From contig NZ_WAGX01000004.1 of the NCBI RefSeq assembly GCF_008830185.1, positions 372,001 to 436,000 of the forward strand: DNA of 64,000 nt, written 5' to 3'. A program made the translations under genes and the position numbers. The notes below the pieces were generated by a model. The model saw nothing but the letters and a program-made list of their open reading frames with translations. It did no database searches and was not told the DNA's origin. Positions within the stretch are counted from its first letter, which is position 1. The number at the start of each line of letters is the position of its first letter. This document shows positions 26,253-35,817 of the stretch, in pieces. Origin of the DNA: Candidatus Galacturonatibacter soehngenii. GTDB lineage: Bacteria; Bacillota; Clostridia; Lachnospirales; Lachnospiraceae.

Positions 26253-27197
26253 TTGAAAAAACCACTCGTTATATTAACAGGCCCTACTGCGGTAGGAAAA
26301 ACAGAACTTTCGATTGCGCTTGCAAAGGCAATCAATGGAGAGATTATCTCTGCTGATTCTATGCAAGTATATAAGCAAATGGATATTGGTTCTGCAAAGA
26401 TTAAAAAAGAAGAAATGGATGGTGTGAAACACTATCTGATTGATGAATTTGAACCAGATGAAGAATTTAACGTTGTTAAATTCCAAGAATATGCAAAAAG
26501 ATATATGAATGAGATTTATGAAAAGGGAAAGGTTCCCATTCTTGTTGGAGGCACTGGTTTTTATATTCAGGCAGTACTATATGACATTGATTTTACAGAG
26601 AATAAAGAAGATTTTACTTATCGAAAAGAACTAGAAGAAGTGGCTAAAACAAAAGGAGCAGAGTATCTTCATGATGAGCTTGCAAAGGTAGATTTAGAGG
26701 CTTCTAAACAAATTCATGCCAATAATGTAAAACGTGTGATTCGTGCATTGGAGTTCTTTTACCAAACGGGACAAAAGATATCGGAACACAACGAAGAACA
26801 AAAGAAAAAGGAATCTCCTTTTAATTTTGTTTACTTTGTACTAAATGATGAAAGAGATGTACTTTATGAGAGAATCAATCAAAGAATTGACCGTATGCTA
26901 GAAGAAGGCTTGCTTAAAGAGGTTCGTGAACTAAAGAAAAAAGGTTATACAAAGGACATGGTTTCGATGCAAGGACTTGGCTATAAGGAAATCTTAAGCT
27001 ATCTAGATGATGAAATCACATTAGAGGAAGCCATTTATATTTTGAAAAGGGATACCAGACATTTTGCAAAAAGACAGATTACATGGTTTAAGAGAGAGTC
27101 AGATGTAACATGGCTTCATTTACCAGATTATGGACACGACAGGCAAAAGGTATTGGAAGAAATGATAAAGAAAGTTGGAACGATTTATGAATTTTGA
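26253..27197 (+). CDS. miaA: tRNA dimethylallyltransferase MiaA
   Basis: 314 residues, TTG start at 26253 with AGGTGATGA upstream, 8 bases after mutL. The P-loop GPTAVGKTELS, SADSMQVYKQMDIGSAK, and GGTGFYIQAVLY match MiaA, and ITWFKRE near the end contacts tRNA. It adds a dimethylallyl group to A37 of tRNAs reading UNN codons. The order mutS-mutL-miaA is common. Its end overlaps the next gene by 11 bases. Confidence 0.95.
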   Translation: MKKPLVILTGPTAVGKTELSIALAKAINGEIISADSMQVYKQMDIGSAKIKKEEMDGVKHYLIDEFEPDEEFNVVKFQEYAKRYMNEIYEKGKVPILVGGTGFYIQAVLYDIDFTENKEDFTYRKELEEVAKTKGAEYLHDELAKVDLEASKQIHANNVKRVIRALEFFYQTGQKISEHNEEQKKKESPFNFVYFVLNDERDVLYERINQRIDRMLEEGLLKEVRELKKKGYTKDMVSMQGLGYKEILSYLDDEITLEEAIYILKRDTRHFAKRQITWFKRESDVTWLHLPDYGHDRQKVLEEMIKKVGTIYEF

Positions 27198-28473
27198 AAT
27201 GGATTGTATGTACAAGGAACTAGGAATTGAGGAAGCGGTTTATACCTTTGGAGAAACCATTCTAAAAGATTTAAAGGAAAGATTTGAAAAAATAGATGAG
27301 ACCGTTGAATATAATCAGTTAAAAGTAATTCACGCAATGCAAAAAAACAAAGTCAGTGACATTCACTTTGCGGCAACAACAGGCTATGGCTATAACGATT
27401 TAGGACGCGATACGCTGGAAGAAGTTTACGCGTCCGTTTTTCATGCAGAAGCAGCACTTGTTAGACCACAGCTTATTTGTGGAACACATGCACTTAATGT
27501 TGCGTTGTCTGCCAACCTAAGACCAGGGGATGAACTGCTTTCACCGGTTGGAAAACCATATGATACGTTAGAAGAGGTAATTGGAATTAGAGAATCCAGA
27601 GGTTCTTTAAAAGAATATGGTGTGAGTTATAAGCAGGTGGATTTGCTAGAAGATGGTTCTTTTGATTTTGAAAATATCAAAAAGGCAATCAATGAAAAAA
27701 CCAAGCTAGTAACGATACAACGTTCCAAAGGGTATCAAACCAGACCAACCTTGTCAATTGAAAGAATCAAAGAGTTGATTGCATTTATCAAACAAATCAA
27801 ACCAGAAGTGGTTTGTATGGTAGATAACTGTTATGGAGAATTTGTAGAAAGAATGGAACCAACTGATGTAGGAGCTGACCTATGTGTAGGTTCTTTGATT
27901 AAGAATCCAGGTGGTGGTCTTGCTCCAATAGGAGGATATATTGTAGGGAAAAAAGAATATGTAGAAAACGCAGCTTATCGTCTATCATCACCAGGACTTG
28001 GAAAAGAAGTAGGGGCAACCCTTGGCATTACACAATCTTTTTATCAAGGATTATTTTTAGCACCGACTGTAGTAGGAGGCGCACTAAAAGGAGCCATTTT
28101 TGCTGCAAATATTTATGAAAAATTAGGCTTTCAAGTAGTGCCAAACAGTACCGAGAGTCGCCATGATATCATTCAAGCAGTTACGTTTGGAACACCAGAA
28201 GGTGTGATTGAATTTTGTAAAGGAATTCAAGCTGCGGCACCAGTGGATAGTCATGTAGTTCCAGAGCCTTGGGCAATGCCAGGTTATGATAGTGATGTTA
28301 TTATGGCTGCAGGGGCTTTTGTACAAGGTTCTTCCATAGAATTAAGTGCTGATGCACCAATTAAACCTCCCTATAGTGTGTATTTTCAGGGTGGCCTTAC
28401 TTGGCAACATGCAAAGCTAGGAATTCTGATGTCATTGCAAAAATTAAAGAATGCAAGTATTGCGAAATTGTAA
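27187..28473 (+). CDS. PLP enzyme of the aluminium-resistance / methionine gamma-lyase-like (YnbB) family
   Basis: 428 residues from the ATG at 27187 inside the end of miaA; an alternative Met lies at 27208. The fold-type I PLP enzyme shows TTGYGYNDLGRD near the N-terminus, MVDNCYGEFVE with the cofactor Asp, and SLIKNPGGGLAPIGGY with the Schiff-base Lys. VVPEPWAMPGYDSDVIMAAG and the C-terminal PYSVYFQGGLTW are typical of this family, found after miaA in many Firmicutes. The physiological reaction is unsettled; Cys/Met metabolism is inferred from homology. Confidence 0.85.
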   Translation: MNFEMDCMYKELGIEEAVYTFGETILKDLKERFEKIDETVEYNQLKVIHAMQKNKVSDIHFAATTGYGYNDLGRDTLEEVYASVFHAEAALVRPQLICGTHALNVALSANLRPGDELLSPVGKPYDTLEEVIGIRESRGSLKEYGVSYKQVDLLEDGSFDFENIKKAINEKTKLVTIQRSKGYQTRPTLSIERIKELIAFIKQIKPEVVCMVDNCYGEFVERMEPTDVGADLCVGSLIKNPGGGLAPIGGYIVGKKEYVENAAYRLSSPGLGKEVGATLGITQSFYQGLFLAPTVVGGALKGAIFAANIYEKLGFQVVPNSTESRHDIIQAVTFGTPEGVIEFCKGIQAAAPVDSHVVPEPWAMPGYDSDVIMAAGAFVQGSSIELSADAPIKPPYSVYFQGGLTWQHAKLGILMSLQKLKNASIAKL

Positions 28474-28488
28474 AATTTTATATACAAT
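28460..28488 (+). promoter_or_regulatory. possible promoter for the DUF4321 gene
   Basis: TTGCGA (28460-28465), a 17-base spacer and TACAAT (28483-28488). The -35 overlaps the last codons of the preceding gene. Confidence 0.35.
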
Positions 28489-28580
28489 AAATTTGATTTA
28501 TGATACAATTAAAGTTGTTTGTTGTAAATACAATCAAGTTTACATAAGGTGGACTTTTACAAAAGCGCAGGGAGGTTTCT

Positions 28581-28841
28581 ATGAGTTTTAGTAGAAATAA
28601 AAATACATGGTCATTGTTTTTACTGATTTTAGCAGGAGTTGTTTTAGGTGGCTTTATTGGTTCTCTGGCTGAAGGCTTGACTTATTTAAACTGGTTAAAC
28701 TATGGACAAAGCTTTGGATTTGAAAGTCCAATTGTTTTGAATTTGGGAATATTAGTATTAACCTTTGGATTAAATATTAAGATTACGATAGCAGGTATTA
28801 TTGGGGTAATACTGGCAATTATGATATATCGTACATTGTAA
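28581..28841 (+). CDS. small membrane protein, DUF4321 family
   Basis: 86 residues, RBS GGGAGG. Two hydrophobic segments at about 11-30 (LFLLILAGVVLGGFIGSL) and 52-83 flank a short polar loop. The pattern and the location next to radC-mreB are typical of DUF4321 in Clostridia. Function unknown; the neighbours suggest an envelope link, but that is inference. Confidence 0.75.
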   Translation: MSFSRNKNTWSLFLLILAGVVLGGFIGSLAEGLTYLNWLNYGQSFGFESPIVLNLGILVLTFGLNIKITIAGIIGVILAIMIYRTL

Positions 28842-28961
28842 TTCAAAAAGACGTTACCTTATGTCTTATTTAAAGTTGGAGAGATGTTGTAAAGGATTAA
28901 TAGTTGCACTGGCTATAAAGTTTAGTTAGATGCGTAACCTCATATTGAAGGAGAATAATCT

Positions 28962-29672
28962 ATGAATAAACATCTTGACGAAATGACTCGTTTTACAATG
29001 AAACAAATACCAAAACAAGAACAACCATATGAAAAATTTTCACAATTTGGACCAGAATCATTATCAGATGCTGAATTATTGGCAATCATTATAAGAACAG
29101 GTACAAAAGAAGAAAAATCAATTGATTTGGCTAAACGGATATTAAACATATCAAGTGATGAAGGTCTTCTTGCTATCACTAGGTTATCACTAAAGGATTT
29201 ACAACAAATCAAAGGGATTGGAAAGGTAAAGGCAGTTCAAATTAAATGTATTGCAGAATTTTCCAGAAGGATTGCAAAAACGACTGCAAGAAGAAGATTA
29301 TGCATGAATAATCCAAGAACAATCGCAGACTATTATATGGAAGACTTAAGATTTGTAAACCAAGAAGTAACGTTACTTGTCATGGTTGATACAAAAAATC
29401 AATTTTTAAGTGACAAGGTGATATCAAAAGGAACTGTTAATGCTTCATTGATATCTCCAAGGGAAATTTTTCTTGAATCTTTAAATAATCAGGCTGTTTA
29501 TATTATTTTAATTCATAATCACCCAAGTGGAGACCCAACTCCAAGCAGAGAAGATATTCTTGCAACAAAACGAATTAAAGAAGCCGGAATGCTGATTGGA
29601 ATCATGCTTTTGGATCATATTATTATAGGAGACAAAAGATATATCAGCATGAAAGAACAAGGCATACTATAG
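28962..29672 (+). CDS. radC: RadC / JAMM-fold protein
   Basis: 236 residues, RBS GAAGGAG. N-terminal helix-hairpin-helix regions (ESLSDAELLAIIIRTG and LQQIKGIGKVKAVQIK) precede an MPN/JAMM domain with HNHPSGDPTPSRED as the zinc motif. Length is standard. Despite the name, a repair role has not held up, and the biochemical activity is unknown. It sits before mreB as in many Firmicutes, separated here by a palindromic repeat at 29707-29766. Confidence 0.93.
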   Translation: MNKHLDEMTRFTMKQIPKQEQPYEKFSQFGPESLSDAELLAIIIRTGTKEEKSIDLAKRILNISSDEGLLAITRLSLKDLQQIKGIGKVKAVQIKCIAEFSRRIAKTTARRRLCMNNPRTIADYYMEDLRFVNQEVTLLVMVDTKNQFLSDKVISKGTVNASLISPREIFLESLNNQAVYIILIHNHPSGDPTPSREDILATKRIKEAGMLIGIMLLDHIIIGDKRYISMKEQGIL

Positions 29673-29706
29673 TTTTTAATAATATTACAAAAACTGTATA
29701 AAATAT

Positions 29707-29766
29707 AACTTATCGGAAGAAAAACAAGCACGAACGAAGTGAGTATTTGTTTTTACCCGATAAGTT
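29707..29766 (+). repeat. palindromic repeat between radC and mreB
   Basis: AACTTATCGG (29707-29716) and CCGATAAGTT (29757-29766) form perfect arms, with AAAACAA/TTGTTTT pairing inside. The same arms and the following AGCGATA...AGCGAA occur in the tandem units at 40493-40862. It may end radC transcription or structure the mreB leader. Confidence 0.8.
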
Positions 29767-29821
29767 AGCGATAAAGCGAAAGAAAAATAAAGAAAATGCG
29801 AAGTAGAAGGGGGTCAATGAT

Positions 29822-30841
29822 TTGGCTAGTAATATTTTTGGAATTGACTTAGGAACAAGTAACATTAAGATATATAACGACGATGAGGAAACTATATTAA
29901 ACGAAAAAAATATAGTTGCCATTAAGAATAAAAATGTTTTTTTTGCAGTAGGTGATGAAGCTTTTGAGATGTATGAAAAAGCACCCGCTAACATTAAAGT
30001 TACTTACCCTATGAGTAATGGAGTAATTGCTGATATTAAAAGTATGCAACTTATACTTAAAAAGATGCTAGAAAAAGCATCCAAAAATAATTTAAAGAAT
30101 GCAGACTATTATATTGCAGTACCTACTGATATTACAGAGGTAGAAAAAAGAGCTTTTTTTGACTTAGTAGAAAACGCTAATGTAAAGGCAAAAAGAGTAT
30201 TTATTACAGAAAAAGCAATTGTAGATGCACTAGGTCTTGGAATTGATGTAACAAGTTCACAAGGTATTATGATTGTTAATATAGGTGCAGATACGACTGA
30301 AATTTCAATTGTTTCATTAGGTGGTATCGTAGTTAGTCGTTTGATTAAAATTGGTGGCAACAAATTTGACGAAGCAATCATTAACTATATTAAAAGAAAC
30401 TTTAATTTTATTATAGGTGATAAAACAGCAGAAGTGATAAAAAAGGAATTAGCCAATGCGCTTGAACCAGATGAATCCAGTGCTGGTGTATTTGGACGAG
30501 ATATTGTGACAGGACTTCCTTCTGAACTAACCATTAGTTCAAAAGTAATCTATGAAGCAATTAGTGAACCACTTCACAGTATTGTGGATGCAGCTAAAGT
30601 AATATTAGAAAGAACGCCACCAGAGCTTGGGGCAGATATCATCAGAGCTGGAATTTATTTAACAGGTGGCTCTTCCAGTATCAAGGGATTAGATAAAATG
30701 TTTAATCGAGAAACAGGCTTAAAAGTGAATGTATGCGATAAACCGTCCGAAAGCGTTGCAAGAGGCTTTAGTAAAATGATAAATGAGTCTGCTTATAGAA
30801 AACTTGCTTATTCAACTAAAAATTCTAATAATATCAGATAA
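29822..30841 (+). CDS. mreB: rod shape-determining protein MreB
   Basis: 339 residues, TTG start at 29822 with GAAGGGGG upstream. Actin-like ATPase with phosphate-1 FGIDLGTSNIKIY, phosphate-2 MIVNIGADTTEISIVSLGG, and adenosine motif GIYLTGGSSSIKG near residue 278. Length is normal. It forms membrane filaments that steer lateral wall synthesis by RodA-PBP2. It is first in a near-continuous run mreBCD-pbp2-minCDE-rodA-mgsA-dac. Confidence 0.95.
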   Translation: MASNIFGIDLGTSNIKIYNDDEETILNEKNIVAIKNKNVFFAVGDEAFEMYEKAPANIKVTYPMSNGVIADIKSMQLILKKMLEKASKNNLKNADYYIAVPTDITEVEKRAFFDLVENANVKAKRVFITEKAIVDALGLGIDVTSSQGIMIVNIGADTTEISIVSLGGIVVSRLIKIGGNKFDEAIINYIKRNFNFIIGDKTAEVIKKELANALEPDESSAGVFGRDIVTGLPSELTISSKVIYEAISEPLHSIVDAAKVILERTPPELGADIIRAGIYLTGGSSSIKGLDKMFNRETGLKVNVCDKPSESVARGFSKMINESAYRKLAYSTKNSNNIR

Positions 30842-30854
30842 ATAGAGGTATCTT

Positions 30855-31697
30855 ATGAAAAGAAAAACAAAATTTTCATTACCAAGTAAATACCTTTTAT
30901 TATTGGTCACGATTCTTTGCGTGGCAATGATATTCATCACTTTTACTACAGATTTAGCCACAGGACCGTTAAAAACGGTTTCTGGCTATGTTTTTGTACC
31001 TATACAAAATGGTATCAATTATATTGGACGGAGTATAAGCAGCCGAGCAGACCAACTACAAAGTCTTCAAAAGTTGATAGAAGAAAATAAGAGCCTACAA
31101 GCTCAAGTGGATGAGTTGACGATTGAAAATAGTACATTACAACAAGACAAATACGAATTGGCACGTTTAAGAGAATTGTATCAGTTAGATGAAAAGTATC
31201 CAAGCTATAATAAGGTAGCTGCAAGAGTTACAGGTAAAGACCCTGGTAACTGGTTTAGTACCTTTATCATTGACAAAGGTACGAATGATGGGTTTAAGGT
31301 AAATAATAATGTGATTGCTGGCAGCGGTTTAGTAGGTATTATTATTGATGTTGGACCAAACTGGGCAAAGGTTCGTTCTATCATTGATGATTCTAGTAAT
31401 GTAAGTGCAATGATTTTGAATACATCGGATCGGTGTATTGTGACGGGTGACTTAAAGCTAATGAGTCAAGGCATGATTCGTTTTAGTCAATTAAATGACA
31501 AAGATAACTTGGTTAGTGTAGGAGATAAGGTAGTAACCTCTAATATTAGTGATAAATATCTTCAAGGTATATTAATTGGATATATTAACGAAAAAATTAT
31601 GGATGCAAATAATCTAACTAGCTCTGGTTATATTACACCAGTAGTGGATTTTGAACATTTAGAAGAAGTGCTTGTTATTACCGATTTGAAGAAATAG
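30855..31697 (+). CDS. mreC: rod shape-determining protein MreC
   Basis: 280 residues, RBS AGAGG, 13 bases after mreB. One membrane segment at about 12-30, a coiled coil at about 65-105 (LQKLIEENKSLQAQVDEL), and two beta domains outside the cell, with RVTGKDPGNWFSTFIIDKG and VGDKVVTSNIS. It links MreB to PBP2 and RodA. Confidence 0.93.
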   Translation: MKRKTKFSLPSKYLLLLVTILCVAMIFITFTTDLATGPLKTVSGYVFVPIQNGINYIGRSISSRADQLQSLQKLIEENKSLQAQVDELTIENSTLQQDKYELARLRELYQLDEKYPSYNKVAARVTGKDPGNWFSTFIIDKGTNDGFKVNNNVIAGSGLVGIIIDVGPNWAKVRSIIDDSSNVSAMILNTSDRCIVTGDLKLMSQGMIRFSQLNDKDNLVSVGDKVVTSNISDKYLQGILIGYINEKIMDANNLTSSGYITPVVDFEHLEEVLVITDLKK

Positions 31698-31718
31698 GCA
31701 AGGAAAGGCGGGGTAGGA

Positions 31719-32237
31719 ATGAATCGAAAAATAGTATTGACTCTGCTTATCATTATATGTTTTTGTTTGCAATGTACATTATTTAAAGCTTTGTCTTTAG
31801 GTTACATTGCACCAAATCTTCTAATTATTATAACATCCTCTTTTGGTTTGATGAGAGGCAAGAAGGAAGGTTTAATCATTGGATTTTTTTGTGGTTTTTT
31901 AATCGATATTTTTTATGGTGATGTGTTAGGGTTTTATGCACTCGTTTATATGTACATTGGGTATGTCAATGGATTTTTTAATAAGATTTTTTATGACGAG
32001 GATATTAAGCTTCCTATTATATTAATTACACTAAGTGATTTCGTATATGGTTTTATTATTTATTTGTTTTTATTCCTTCTTCGAACCAGGCTTGATATCA
32101 TGTATTACATCGTTCACATTATCATTCCAGAAGTTGTGTATACCGTTGTTGTTACCATTGTTTTTTATCGGGTAATAAGAGCTATTAACCGTAAATTGGA
32201 GTCTAGAGAAAAAAGGAGTGCAAGCAAGTTTGTTTAA
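31719..32237 (+). CDS. mreD: rod shape-determining protein MreD
   Basis: 172 residues. About five to six membrane segments, with the conserved early stretch FKALSLGYIAPNLLIIITSS and GFFCGFLIDIFYGDVLGFYAL. It completes MreBCD. Its last codons overlap the region holding the RBS and start of pbp2, suggesting translational coupling. Confidence 0.88.
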   Translation: MNRKIVLTLLIIICFCLQCTLFKALSLGYIAPNLLIIITSSFGLMRGKKEGLIIGFFCGFLIDIFYGDVLGFYALVYMYIGYVNGFFNKIFYDEDIKLPIILITLSDFVYGFIIYLFLFLLRTRLDIMYYIVHIIIPEVVYTVVVTIVFYRVIRAINRKLESREKRSASKFV

Positions 32238-35082
32238 GAATATAAAAGAAGTAATAGCAAGCATAGTAAAATCAAGACTTTTTATATTAGCAATTATTTT
32301 TTGTTTTATGTTTGCAATTCTAATCCAGCGAATTTTTCAATTACAGATCGTTAATGGTGATACATATTTGGAGAATTTTACATTAACAATTAAAAAAGAA
32401 AAAACGATTCCAAGTACACGTGGAAGAATTTTTGATAGAAATGGAGAATTACTTGCTTATAGTGAATTAGCTTATGCGGTAACCATAGAAGATAATGGTA
32501 GCTATCCAAGTAGAAAGGTTAAAAACGAACAATTAAACGAAATTATTTATCGACTCATTCAAATTATTGAATCCCATGGAGATAGCATCATCAATGATTT
32601 TAATATTGTTTTGGATGGTTCGGGTAGTTTTACTTATACCGTAGAGGATACACAGTTAAAGAGATTTCTTGCTGACGTATATGGATATCGTAAAATAGAA
32701 GATTTTGAAAAGAAAGAAAATCCAAATGTTACAGCGAAGGAAGTAATTGAGTATCTAATGAATGAAAAAAATTATGGAGTCAGTGATAAGTATAGTGCGG
32801 AGGAAGCATTAAAGATTATAACCATTCGTTATGCTATGGCGGCAAATAGTTATCAAAAGTACTTGGCTACAACCATTGCATCTGATGTCAGTGACGAAAC
32901 GGTAGCAGTTGTTATGGAGAATCAAGATACCCTTACAGGCGTTAATATTGAAGAAGGCTCCGTTCGAAAATATGTAGACAGTGAATATTTTGCACATATT
33001 ATAGGTTATACAGGAAAAATATCACAAGATGAATTAGATGCATTAAAAGAAGAAAATGAAGATTATAGACTTACGGATGTTGTAGGTAAATCTGGTATTG
33101 AAAAATATATGGAACAACAGCTACAAGGTAAAAAAGGTAGTGAACAAGTCTATGTTGATAATTTAGGTAAAGTAATTAAAGTAGATTCTAGGACAGAACA
33201 AAGTGCTGGAGATGATGTATATCTTACCATTAACAAAAAGTTGCATATCGCAGTATATAAAATTCTAGAACAAAAACTTGCGGGAATTTTAGTATCTCGA
33301 ATTCAAAATATAAAAGAATATGTACCAAAAGCAAATGGGACGGCTAGTGATATTCAAATTCCGATTGATGATGTTTATTTTGCATTGATTGATAATAATG
33401 TCATTGATACCAATCATTTTTTTGCTGAAGACTCGAATGAGACGGAAGCTTTGGTGTATTCCAAATATGAAAATAAAAAAGCTTCGGTTATAGCAAATAT
33501 AGCCGCTCAGTTAAATGGTGATTCCATAGCATATCAAAACCTTAGTGATGAGATGAAAGATTATGTAAGCTTTGTTGTGAATTATTTAACCAATAACCAA
33601 GTATTATTAAAAGATTCCATTAATACGGATGATGATACGTACAAAGCTTGGAAAAATGAGTCGATTAGCTTAAAAGATTATTTGTCCTATGCAGTGGCTC
33701 AGAATTGGATTGACATCACAAAAATAAAAGTGGAAAGTCAATATGCAGATTCTACAGAGATTTTCCAGTCACTCATTACTTATATCGAAAGTAGTTTAGA
33801 AAGTAACGTTGATTTTGATAAGAAACTATACAAGTACATGATAAAAGAAAACTCTTTATCTGGACAAGAGATTTGTATGCTTTTATTTGAACAAGGCATA
33901 TTAAAGACAGAGGAAGGGAAAACACCAAGTGAAGAGATTTCGTCTGCAGGCGGAGCATATCGATTTTTAGTTGGAAAAATTAAGAATCTTGAAATCACAC
34001 CTGCTCAATTAGCTCTTTGGCCAAATTCTGGTTCTTGTGTTATTACGGATGTTAACACAGGCGAGGTTCTTGCGGCAGTTACTTATCCAAGTTATGACAA
34101 TAATAAATTTGCAAACAGCATTGATGCAGATTATTATAATAAATTATTAAATGATAAATCCTATCCGCTATTAAACAGGGCAACTCAACAAAAGACTGCT
34201 CCAGGTTCAACCTTTAAGATGGTGGCGGCTACAGCAGGTCTGGAAGAAGGAGTCATTGATCCTAATAGCATAATTGATGACCTTGGTGTGTTTGATAAAG
34301 TAGAGGAACAGCCAAAGGCACCAAAATGTTGGAGATATCAAAGTGGACATCTAACCCATGGAAAAATAAATGTTTCAGAAGCACTAAGAGATTCTTGTAA
34401 TTACTTTTTCTATGAGGTAGGATATCGACTAAGTACAACCCCTTCGGGACAATACTCAAACCAACTTGGTCTTGATAAACTCAAGCAATATGCAACTATG
34501 TTTGGTCTTTCAGAGACAAGTGGAATAGAAATAACTGAATCATCCCCTCAGATTACGAATGAAGATTCCATCCGATCCTCCATTGGACAGGGTACGAATA
34601 ACTTTACAAATGTACAACTTTCTAAGTATATAACGACGGTAGCAAATGGCGGAACTTGTTACAATTTGACACTTCTAAATAAACTTACAGATTCTAGTGG
34701 AAATGTTATTGAAGATTATCAGCCTACAGTATATAATACATTAGATGATATACAATCATCTACATGGACTGCAATACATCAAGGCATGCGTTTGGTAGTG
34801 GAAGAGTTAAAAGCATTTAAAGGAATTGACTTTCCTGTGGCAGGTAAAACGGGTACTGCGCAAGAGGTCACAACCAAACCAAACCACGCATTATTTGTAT
34901 CATATGCACCTTATGATAATCCAGAAGTGGCAATTACTGTTCAAATAGCAAATGGTTATACGTCAGGAAATGCAGCAGAAGTTGGCAGGGATGTGGTTAA
35001 ATATTATTTTAACCTTGCTGACGAATCGGAGATCATTACAGGTACTGCGACACCGCCAGATTCAGAAGTTGCAGGCGATTAG
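32230..35082 (+). CDS. penicillin-binding protein 2, enlarged by a large insertion
   Basis: 950 residues from the TTG at 32230, chosen because GGAG at 32215-32218 overlaps the alternative GTG at 32218. TM segment at about 12-35; non-catalytic domain with STRGRIFDRNGELLAYS and VVGKSGIEKYMEQQLQGKKG. The transpeptidase has GSTFK (Ser near 660), SCNYF and AGKTGTAQ. Between VYLTINKKLH (about 330) and GSCVITDVNTGEVLA (about 600) lie some 270 acidic, Asp/Asn-rich residues absent from standard PBP2 (about 600-700 aa). It crosslinks side-wall peptidoglycan with RodA. Confidence 0.92.
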   Translation: MFKNIKEVIASIVKSRLFILAIIFCFMFAILIQRIFQLQIVNGDTYLENFTLTIKKEKTIPSTRGRIFDRNGELLAYSELAYAVTIEDNGSYPSRKVKNEQLNEIIYRLIQIIESHGDSIINDFNIVLDGSGSFTYTVEDTQLKRFLADVYGYRKIEDFEKKENPNVTAKEVIEYLMNEKNYGVSDKYSAEEALKIITIRYAMAANSYQKYLATTIASDVSDETVAVVMENQDTLTGVNIEEGSVRKYVDSEYFAHIIGYTGKISQDELDALKEENEDYRLTDVVGKSGIEKYMEQQLQGKKGSEQVYVDNLGKVIKVDSRTEQSAGDDVYLTINKKLHIAVYKILEQKLAGILVSRIQNIKEYVPKANGTASDIQIPIDDVYFALIDNNVIDTNHFFAEDSNETEALVYSKYENKKASVIANIAAQLNGDSIAYQNLSDEMKDYVSFVVNYLTNNQVLLKDSINTDDDTYKAWKNESISLKDYLSYAVAQNWIDITKIKVESQYADSTEIFQSLITYIESSLESNVDFDKKLYKYMIKENSLSGQEICMLLFEQGILKTEEGKTPSEEISSAGGAYRFLVGKIKNLEITPAQLALWPNSGSCVITDVNTGEVLAAVTYPSYDNNKFANSIDADYYNKLLNDKSYPLLNRATQQKTAPGSTFKMVAATAGLEEGVIDPNSIIDDLGVFDKVEEQPKAPKCWRYQSGHLTHGKINVSEALRDSCNYFFYEVGYRLSTTPSGQYSNQLGLDKLKQYATMFGLSETSGIEITESSPQITNEDSIRSSIGQGTNNFTNVQLSKYITTVANGGTCYNLTLLNKLTDSSGNVIEDYQPTVYNTLDDIQSSTWTAIHQGMRLVVEELKAFKGIDFPVAGKTGTAQEVTTKPNHALFVSYAPYDNPEVAITVQIANGYTSGNAAEVGRDVVKYYFNLADESEIITGTATPPDSEVAGD

Positions 35083-35110
35083 TAAACTCTGGTAAAGGAG
35101 GAAATATGGA

Positions 35111-35779
35111 ATGAGCAATAACTCGGTAGTAATTAAGAGTAATAAGTATGGCATTGTAGTAAGACTAGATGAGACTACTCCATATGAAGAGTTATTAGAG
35201 GAAATTGCAAAGAAATTTAAAGAATCTGAAAAGTTCTTTAAGGATGCGAAGATGGTTTTGTCCTTTGAAGGGAGAAAGCTAACACAAGAGGAAGAGCAAG
35301 ATATTTTAGATGTGATATCACAAAATTCTAAAATTCATATAGTTTGCATTATTGATGAAGATGAAAAGCGTGAAGAGAGATTTAAGAAGACTTTAGAAGA
35401 CAAGCTAAGTGATATTAATTCACGTGACGGACAGTTCTACAAAGGAACCTTACGTTCGGGACAAGTACTGGAAGCAGAGACAAGCCTTGTGGTTCTTGGG
35501 GATGTAAATCCAGGAGCAAAAGTTATTTCAAAGGGAAATGTAATTATACTAGGAGCATTAAAAGGAAATGTATATGCTGGTGCTAGTGGTAATACTTCTT
35601 CTTTTGTAGTAGCGCTTGAGATGAATCCAGTACAAATCCGAATTGGAGATGTTATTGCAAGGAGTTCAGACGAAACGAAGAAAAATTTTGATAATGAGCC
35701 TAAAATATCATACGTGGAAGATGGAAACATCTATATAGAACCAATCACAAAATCTGTACTAAACGATATAAATTTATAA
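35111..35779 (+). CDS. minC: septum site-determining protein MinC
   Basis: 222 residues, with AAAGGAGG about 10 bases before the start. The N-terminal domain binds FtsZ. The C-terminal beta-helix is seen in the repeating GDVNPGAKVISKGNVIILG and LKGNVYAGASGN, followed by PVQIRIGDVIARS. It blocks Z-ring assembly when recruited by MinD, which is encoded next. Confidence 0.92.
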   Translation: MSNNSVVIKSNKYGIVVRLDETTPYEELLEEIAKKFKESEKFFKDAKMVLSFEGRKLTQEEEQDILDVISQNSKIHIVCIIDEDEKREERFKKTLEDKLSDINSRDGQFYKGTLRSGQVLEAETSLVVLGDVNPGAKVISKGNVIILGALKGNVYAGASGNTSSFVVALEMNPVQIRIGDVIARSSDETKKNFDNEPKISYVEDGNIYIEPITKSVLNDINL

Positions 35780-35817
35780 ACTAAACTTTAAGATTAATAT
35801 TTGGAGGGAAACATAGT

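Noticed and set aside
32218-32229. GTG 32218 as start of PBP2
   Set aside because: The Shine-Dalgarno GGAG overlaps the GTG itself; the TTG at 32230 has workable spacing.
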